Below, piece by piece: positions 1-3,956 of a stretch of 5,274 nucleotides of DNA. Each line of letters starts with the position of its first letter. Position 1 is the stretch's first letter. The DNA is from Elusimicrobiota bacterium. Lineage in GTDB: Bacteria > Elusimicrobiota > Elusimicrobia > JACQJN01. The notes below the pieces were generated by a model. The model saw nothing but the letters and a program-made list of their open reading frames with translations. It was not told where the DNA came from and did no database searches. Location of the stretch: NCBI GenBank assembly GCA_016205085.1, contig JACQJN010000241.1, forward strand, positions 1-5,274, given 5' to 3'. A program made the position numbers and the translations under genes.

Positions 1-725
1 AGCCCAAGGGTTTGGGTGTTTTCTCTAAATTTTCCGTTCAGATCTTGGCTGCCTTGGTTCTTATTTATTTTGATATCCGCATCCATTTTATCTCTCCCGG
101 GTACTTGGCGGGATTCTTAACTGTGCTTTGGGTGGTGGGGGTGACCAATGCCTTTAATATCATAGATATCATGGATGGTCTTTCCGCGGGCCAGGCGGCC
201 GTGGCGTCTTTGGGATTTCTTTTGATTGCCCTTCCTTCCGAATCTGTCTATGTCAATTTTTCTTCCGCCGCCATCTTGGGTGCGGCCTGTGGATTTCTTC
301 CTTACAATCTTTCCCGTCGCTTCAAGATATTCCTGGGAGATTCCGGCAGCCTCTTTTTTGGATTCGTCTTGGCGGCCATTTCTTTGGGGACGGACTATTC
401 CCGGATCAACCCTTTGGGGGTCTATGCTCCTGTCTTTATATTGGGTATTCCCATCTATGAGACGTTGTTTGTGATGGTGATGCGATGGCGGAGGGGGCGA
501 TCTCCCTTCATGGGAAGCCGCGATCATTTTCCTCTCAGGCTGGAGGCCATGGGGTTTGGACGTGGAGAGATCGTCATCCTGACCGTTCTGGCCGGACTGG
601 TCCTTTCCTTTTTTGCTTTTTTGGAAACTCAGGTTCCTTTGGCGTGGGGCATGTGGATCTATCTTTTCGCGGGAGGGGAGTTCATCCTTCTGAGTATCGC
701 CATCGCCAGAATTAAAATGGACTAG
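1..725 (+). CDS. Polyprenyl-phosphate sugar-1-phosphate transferase, WecA/MraY family (5'-truncated)
   Basis: Integral-membrane enzyme of glycosyltransferase family 4 (WecA/MraY/TagO type). The family moves a sugar-1-phosphate, commonly GlcNAc-1-P, from a UDP-sugar to undecaprenyl phosphate on the inner face of the cytoplasmic membrane, starting a lipid-linked glycan. The frame is open from base 3. A TTG at 12 is a possible codon but not a believable start: the family is usually about 320-380 residues, and the first Asp-Asp motif and first membrane helices should lie upstream. Counting from that TTG, visible motifs are NAFNIIDIMDGLSAG (residues 46-60; catalytic-site Asp 52 and 55), FLGDSGS (107-113), and GIPIYET (145-151) followed by a basic loop with RDHFPLRL (170-177). 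About seven hydrophobic segments follow the usual pattern. The last loop normally reads HxHHR; here it is H-F-P-L-R, so this is a divergent subfamily and the sugar substrate cannot be named. The stop is TAG at 723-725. The flavoprotein gene follows after 64 bases on the same strand. Confidence 0.9.
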   Translation, partial: PKGLGVFSKFSVQILAALVLIYFDIRIHFISPGYLAGFLTVLWVVGVTNAFNIIDIMDGLSAGQAAVASLGFLLIALPSESVYVNFSSAAILGAACGFLPYNLSRRFKIFLGDSGSLFFGFVLAAISLGTDYSRINPLGVYAPVFILGIPIYETLFVMVMRWRRGRSPFMGSRDHFPLRLEAMGFGRGEIVILTVLAGLVLSFFAFLETQVPLAWGMWIYLFAGGEFILLSIAIARIKMD

Positions 726-789
726 CGGATAGGGCCCCCGTCTGGGGGACCGCTGGTCCTCGTAGCTCTGCGAAGAGGGCTGGAATTTT
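726..789 (+). other. GC-rich spacer with overlapping inverted repeats
   Basis: This 64-base gap between the two plus-strand genes is dense with short palindromes. CCCCC 735-739 pairs with GGGGG 744-748 around GTCT. AGCGG 724-728, overlapping the upstream stop codon, pairs with CCGCT 750-754 and encloses that stem. GGACC 747-751 pairs with GGTCC 755-759 around GCT and excludes the first fold. A third weak stem joins TCGTA 760-764 to TGCGA 769-773. No T-run directly follows any stem, so this is not a classic intrinsic terminator. It could be a weak terminator, an mRNA-stabilising or attenuating structure, or a copy of a dispersed genomic repeat. GAGG at 775-778 and GGA at 782-784 are the only Shine-Dalgarno candidates for the ATG at 790. 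Confidence 0.45.
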
Positions 790-2157
790 ATGTTAAAAAC
801 GGATGTCTTGATCATCGGCGGGGGGCTGGCGGGCTTAAGCTGTGCGTATCATTTAGAGCGCTCCGGCCGGAGGGTTTCGTATCTTGTTTTGGAAAAGGGG
901 GATCGGGTCGGCGGGTACGCCGGCTCTATTGTGAAGAATGGGTTCATCTTTGATCATACGGGACACCTTCTGCATCTGCATGATCCTTATGGAAAGAAGC
1001 TGATTCTAAATCTTTTAAAAGGGAACCTCTATTTACGGGAAAGACGTTCCTGGATTTATTCTAATGGGATTTACACCCGATATCCTTTCCAGGCCAATAC
1101 CTATGGGCTTCCGCAGAGAGTCATTGAAGACTGTGTCGTTGGATTTTTAAAGACCGCGGGACAAGGCTCTAACCACCGTCTCTTTAAGTCCCCTTCCTTT
1201 AAACATTGGGCCCTTCAAACCTTCGGAGAAGGAATATGCAAGCATTTTATGTTTCCCTACAATGAAAAGCTCTGGCGGGTTCCCTTGAATCGGATGACGA
1301 CGGAATGGCAGGGCCGCTTTGTCCCCAAACCGAAACTGGAAGAGGTTCTGTACGGCTCTTTAACCGATCAGAAAAAATTCTTTGGATATAACGCCGCGTT
1401 TCGATATCCCAAACGGGGAGGCATTCAGTCGTTGCCGGACGCTTTGGCGCAGCGCATCCAAAATCTTCACCTGGGAGCCCGGGTGACTCGCGTGGATTTA
1501 AGAGAGCGCGTGGCCCAGGTCAATGGGGTCGGGGAGATTGCGTTTAAGTTCTTGGTCAACACGGCTCCTTTAAATCGGTTTGTGGATTTGATTTCCTGGG
1601 TTCCTTCTTCCGTTCGAGAGGCCGGCCGGCAGCTCAGGTTTACGGATGTCTACTGCCTGAGCCTTGGCGTCCAACGGGCCGGTGTGTCCGACAGGCATTG
1701 GATCTATTTCCCCGAGAAGAGATTTAATTTTTATAGGGTTGGGTTTTCCACTAATTTTTCCCCGCATGTGGCTCCGCCGGGAGCGACCTCCATGTATATA
1801 GAACTGTCGCGCAGGCCTGGAGAAGGTATTGATCTTGCTCGCGAGGAAAAAAGAGCGCTGGAAGGTCTTCGATCTTGCGGGATTCTAAAGAGCTCGGATC
1901 GCTTGCTGGCCAGGCACTGGATTCCCATGCCGTGCGCCTATGTCCTCTACGACTTTCAGCGTGAACGGGCTCTACATGCGATTTTCACATACCTCCGTGG
2001 CCAAAAAGTGGAATCCATAGGGCGGTATGGGGCTTGGAAATATTCTTTCATGGAGGAAGCCATTCTGGATGGCAAAAGATGCGCCCAAAAAATATTGGGC
2101 GTCGCTCCCAAATCCAGCCAGAAGCTTCCCGAGGTGGAACTCAAACCGCTGAAGTGA
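790..2157 (+). CDS. FAD-dependent oxidoreductase, amine oxidase/protoporphyrinogen-oxidase-like
   Basis: A 455-residue soluble flavoprotein of the NAD(P)-binding-like Rossmann, amine-oxidase superfamily, which also holds protoporphyrinogen oxidase, phytoene desaturase and, more distantly, UDP-galactopyranose mutase. The N-terminal FAD site is complete: a hydrophobic strand, GGGLAG at residues 10-15, Glu35 ending the second strand (ribose contact), then RVGGYAGS (39-46). The second FAD-contact motif near the C-terminus is IGRYGAWKYSFMEEAILDG (410-428), the usual GRY...SF.EEAI pattern. ATG 790 is the right start because the dinucleotide fold begins within ten residues; GAGG lies 11 bases upstream. 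Length is normal for the family. Homologues of this type often sit in surface-polysaccharide clusters, and the upstream phosphoglycosyltransferase fits that, so a role in modifying a glycan or lipid carrier is the best inference. The real substrate cannot be read from sequence. Its last 17 bases overlap the 3' end of the opposing dapA. Confidence 0.88.
   Translation: MLKTDVLIIGGGLAGLSCAYHLERSGRRVSYLVLEKGDRVGGYAGSIVKNGFIFDHTGHLLHLHDPYGKKLILNLLKGNLYLRERRSWIYSNGIYTRYPFQANTYGLPQRVIEDCVVGFLKTAGQGSNHRLFKSPSFKHWALQTFGEGICKHFMFPYNEKLWRVPLNRMTTEWQGRFVPKPKLEEVLYGSLTDQKKFFGYNAAFRYPKRGGIQSLPDALAQRIQNLHLGARVTRVDLRERVAQVNGVGEIAFKFLVNTAPLNRFVDLISWVPSSVREAGRQLRFTDVYCLSLGVQRAGVSDRHWIYFPEKRFNFYRVGFSTNFSPHVAPPGATSMYIELSRRPGEGIDLAREEKRALEGLRSCGILKSSDRLLARHWIPMPCAYVLYDFQRERALHAIFTYLRGQKVESIGRYGAWKYSFMEEAILDGKRCAQKILGVAPKSSQKLPEVELKPLK
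2074..2101 (-). terminator. Possible intrinsic terminator for the dapA transcript, inside the opposing gene
   Basis: A perfect 7-bp stem, CGCCCAA (2082-2088) with TTGGGCG (2095-2101), closes a 6-base loop and gains a G.T wobble at its base. Read on the minus strand it lies about 40 bases past the dapA stop and is followed after three bases by CTTTT (2078-2074). That is a short T-tract, so termination would be weak at best. The same bases code for residues 431-438 of the flavoprotein, so the palindrome may be coincidental. It is the best candidate on this strand because the converging genes leave no intergenic space. Confidence 0.33.
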
Positions 2158-3022
2158 CCAATTTCTGCATGGCGGAACGGAGAGATTCCCTATTTTTTTC
2201 CGCCAGCGGCGTCAGGGGCAGGCGCACTTCTTCCGAGCACAGATGTAGCATTCCCATGGCCGCCTTGATGGGGATGGGGTTTGTTTCTATGAAAAGGGTT
2301 TTGACGAACGGAAATAGTTTGAGGTGCAGCTCTTTGGTCCGTGTTCGGTTTCCCTCCAGAAAGGAAGTCACCAGTTCGGAGACTTCTCTGGGGCATAGGT
2401 TTGCCGCTACCGAGATGACGCCTTTGGCTCCCACTGCCAGCATGGGAAGCGTCAAAGAATCATCTCCGGAGAGCAGGCAGAAATCAGGATGCACCAGACT
2501 CAATATCTCGCTGACTTGATCCAGATTCCCGGAGGCTTCCTTGACCCCCACGATATTTCTGCACTCTTTAGCCAATCGGGCTAAAGTTTGGGGTAGCATG
2601 TTGACGCCTGTTCTTCCCGGAATATTGTAGACGATCATGGGAAGCTTCGTGGAAGCGGCTATCTTTTTAAAATGTTGCAGCATGCCTTCCTGGGTGGGCT
2701 TGTTATAGTAGGGGACGATGACCAAAAGCCCGTCCACTTTAAGTTTTTCCACTTTCTGAACCATTTCCACCGATTTCCAGGTGGCGTTTGTCCCCGTGCC
2801 GGGGATCACCGGAATTTTCCCTTGGGCCTCCTCCGTTACGATTCGGATCACCTGGATATACTCTTCCGGGGTGAGCGTGGCTGCTTCCCCCGTAGAGCCG
2901 CAGGGGACAAGTCCGTGGGTGCCGGATTTGACATGCAGGGCGACCAGTCGCCTCAAAGCCTCCGCATCCACTTTTCCTTTCTTAAAAGGGGTGACCAGTG
3001 CCACAAAAGAGCCTTGGAACAT
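2141..3022 (-). CDS. dapA: 4-hydroxy-tetrahydrodipicolinate synthase
   Basis: Cytoplasmic class I aldolase (TIM barrel) that condenses pyruvate with L-aspartate-4-semialdehyde, the first committed step to diaminopimelate and lysine. At 293 residues it is full length. It shows Schiff-base Lys161 in VGVKEASGN, Tyr132 and Arg137 in YNIPGRTG, Tyr106 in PYYNKPTQEG, the GSTGE loop (42-46), GDD (about 185-187) and NPIP near the C-terminus. Ser43 stands where E. coli has Thr44; the GSTGE form occurs in many DapA proteins. PYYNKPTQEG, IPGRTG and KEASGN argue for DapA over N-acetylneuraminate lyase or ketogluconate aldolases. By alignment from memory with E. coli DapA, three lysine-inhibition residues differ (His53 to Pro52, His56 to Tyr55, Glu84 to Lys83), so feedback inhibition is probably weak or absent. 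The ATG starts 16 bases after the barrel gene's stop with no recognisable Shine-Dalgarno. The TGA stop (2141-2143) lies inside the opposing flavoprotein gene. Confidence 0.96.
   Translation of the reverse strand: MFQGSFVALVTPFKKGKVDAEALRRLVALHVKSGTHGLVPCGSTGEAATLTPEEYIQVIRIVTEEAQGKIPVIPGTGTNATWKSVEMVQKVEKLKVDGLLVIVPYYNKPTQEGMLQHFKKIAASTKLPMIVYNIPGRTGVNMLPQTLARLAKECRNIVGVKEASGNLDQVSEILSLVHPDFCLLSGDDSLTLPMLAVGAKGVISVAANLCPREVSELVTSFLEGNRTRTKELHLKLFPFVKTLFIETNPIPIKAAMGMLHLCSEEVRLPLTPLAEKNRESLRSAMQKLVTSAV
2171..2204 (+). terminator. Weak hairpin with T-tract just past the flavoprotein stop
   Basis: GGCGGAA (2171-2177) is complementary to TTCCGCC (2198-2204), enclosing a 20-base loop with a short GGA/TCC stem and a run of seven T (2193-2199). 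It begins 14 bases after the plus-strand stop, where a terminator is expected. However, the T-run overlaps the 3' arm instead of following it, and the only stem directly before the T-run is 3 bp. The region also encodes the EKNRES stretch near the DapA C-terminus, which explains the A/T run. It may end plus-strand transcripts inefficiently. Confidence 0.2.
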
Positions 3023-3028
3023 AGGTTC

Positions 3029-3034
3029 ATTATA
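3029..3034 (-). promoter_or_regulatory. Consensus -10-like TATAAT immediately before dapA
   Basis: The AT-rich 16-base gap between the barrel gene and dapA contains an exact TATAAT on the minus strand, six bases before the dapA ATG. A sigma-70-type start from it would fall at or next to the ATG, giving a leaderless mRNA, which would fit the lack of a Shine-Dalgarno. Against it, the position 17 bases upstream reads CCTCTC, not a -35 box, and there is no TGn extension. The site may be chance. Confidence 0.25.
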
Positions 3035-3038
3035 TCAA

Positions 3039-3956
3039 TTACCAGCGGTAGGAGAGGGAGATGCGGTGGACGTTGCCCAAATCTCCAAAGGGGGTGATGG
3101 CATAGTCCATCCTGGAGCCCAGGATCGAGATGCCGATTCCTGCGGCAACCCCTCCAAAGGCTTGGCGGCTGGATATCCCCAATTGGGAGAGGTAACCCCC
3201 CCGCAGGGCTAGGTTGGGCAGTATTTGATACTCCGTGCCGAAACTGACATCCGTCGTGCGTTCTCTGGGCTTTTGCTTGATGTCCATAGCTAGGGATACG
3301 GCTTGGAAAAAGGGATAGGCTAATCCCGCCGCAAACGTCAGCGGCAGGGGATCCCTCTGCTCGGCAAATTTCATCCCCGGACCTATATTTTGCGCGGAAA
3401 GTCCCAAAGAAACGGGAACTTGAAGAAAAGAGACGGGTATTTGTCTGATAAGTCCTAAATCCACGGCGAAGGAGTGTGCTTGGTAGGAAGCGATCTGGCT
3501 TTGTATGAATTTTAGACCGAAGCCCAGATGGCTGTTTCCGATCGGTTTTCCAAAAGCCAACGTCAGGGCTTGGTCGTAGGCTGAAAAATCCCCGTTCTTT
3601 TGTCCGGAGTCCGATCTTCCATCGAATCTGGGTTGGGAGAGGCGGGCGAGGCCTAAGCCCCAATTGCCCCGCTGCGTGGGCAGGCCAAATCCCACAAAAT
3701 CGTATCGGGTATCCAAAAGCCATTGGGCGTGTGTTGCGGCCAGCTCGCGTCCCTGCATCCGGGAGATACCGGCCGGATTCCAATGCAGGGAAGCGACATC
3801 GGAAGCCATGGCGGTATAGGCGTTTCCCATTCCCACCGGCCTGGCTCCCACCGCAATGTTTAAGAAATCCGCGCCGGTGTTTATTGTAGCGTGGGAGAAC
3901 CACGGGAAGGCCGGGGCCATGGAAAGCAGAAAAAGACATGCCTTTACTTTTCTCAT
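3039..3956 (-). CDS. PorV/PorQ-family outer-membrane beta-barrel protein
   Basis: A 305-residue predicted outer-membrane protein of the PorV/PorQ (UPF0164-like, FadL-related) family. It has a Sec signal peptide: basic MRKVK, hydrophobic core 6-20, and probable cleavage after Ser-His-Ala (21-23). The mature N-terminus carries the family hallmark: GADFLNIAVGARPVGMGNAY (28-47), then an alanine-rich turn and WNPAG, the NPA hatch seen in FadL-type barrels. The rest alternates hydrophobic strands with polar turns, and the protein ends SLSYRW, with the C-terminal aromatic usual for barrels. In T9SS bacteria, PorV binds the C-terminal sorting domain of cargo and shuttles it to the attachment complex; other family members have no known role. 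The gene just upstream encodes a protein with such a C-terminal domain, supporting a carrier role by inference. Its ATG (3956-3954) directly follows the upstream TAA, so translation is probably coupled. GGTG at 3966-3969, within the upstream gene's end, is a weak Shine-Dalgarno. Confidence 0.87.
   Translation of the reverse strand: MRKVKACLFLLSMAPAFPWFSHATINTGADFLNIAVGARPVGMGNAYTAMASDVASLHWNPAGISRMQGRELAATHAQWLLDTRYDFVGFGLPTQRGNWGLGLARLSQPRFDGRSDSGQKNGDFSAYDQALTLAFGKPIGNSHLGFGLKFIQSQIASYQAHSFAVDLGLIRQIPVSFLQVPVSLGLSAQNIGPGMKFAEQRDPLPLTFAAGLAYPFFQAVSLAMDIKQKPRERTTDVSFGTEYQILPNLALRGGYLSQLGISSRQAFGGVAAGIGISILGSRMDYAITPFGDLGNVHRISLSYRW

Noticed and set aside
12..14. TTG as the true start of the phosphoglycosyltransferase
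   Set aside because: The frame stays open to the window edge, and the family's N-terminal helices and first Asp motif are missing, so the gene begins upstream.
117..815. A 232-codon open frame antisense to the phosphoglycosyltransferase
   Set aside because: The product is highly basic and low in hydrophobic residues, with no motif. The plus strand carries clear family motifs over the same bases.
2034..2519. A 161-codon plus-strand open frame bridging the flavoprotein end and dapA
   Set aside because: It overlaps conserved DapA sequence on the other strand and has no recognisable domain; it is an antisense shadow.
2141..3022. N-acetylneuraminate lyase or another aldolase of the DapA superfamily, suggested by the GSTGE loop
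   Set aside because: PYYNKPTQEG, YNIPGRTG, VGVKEASGN and NPIP together are the DapA pattern, and GSTGE also occurs in DapA proteins.
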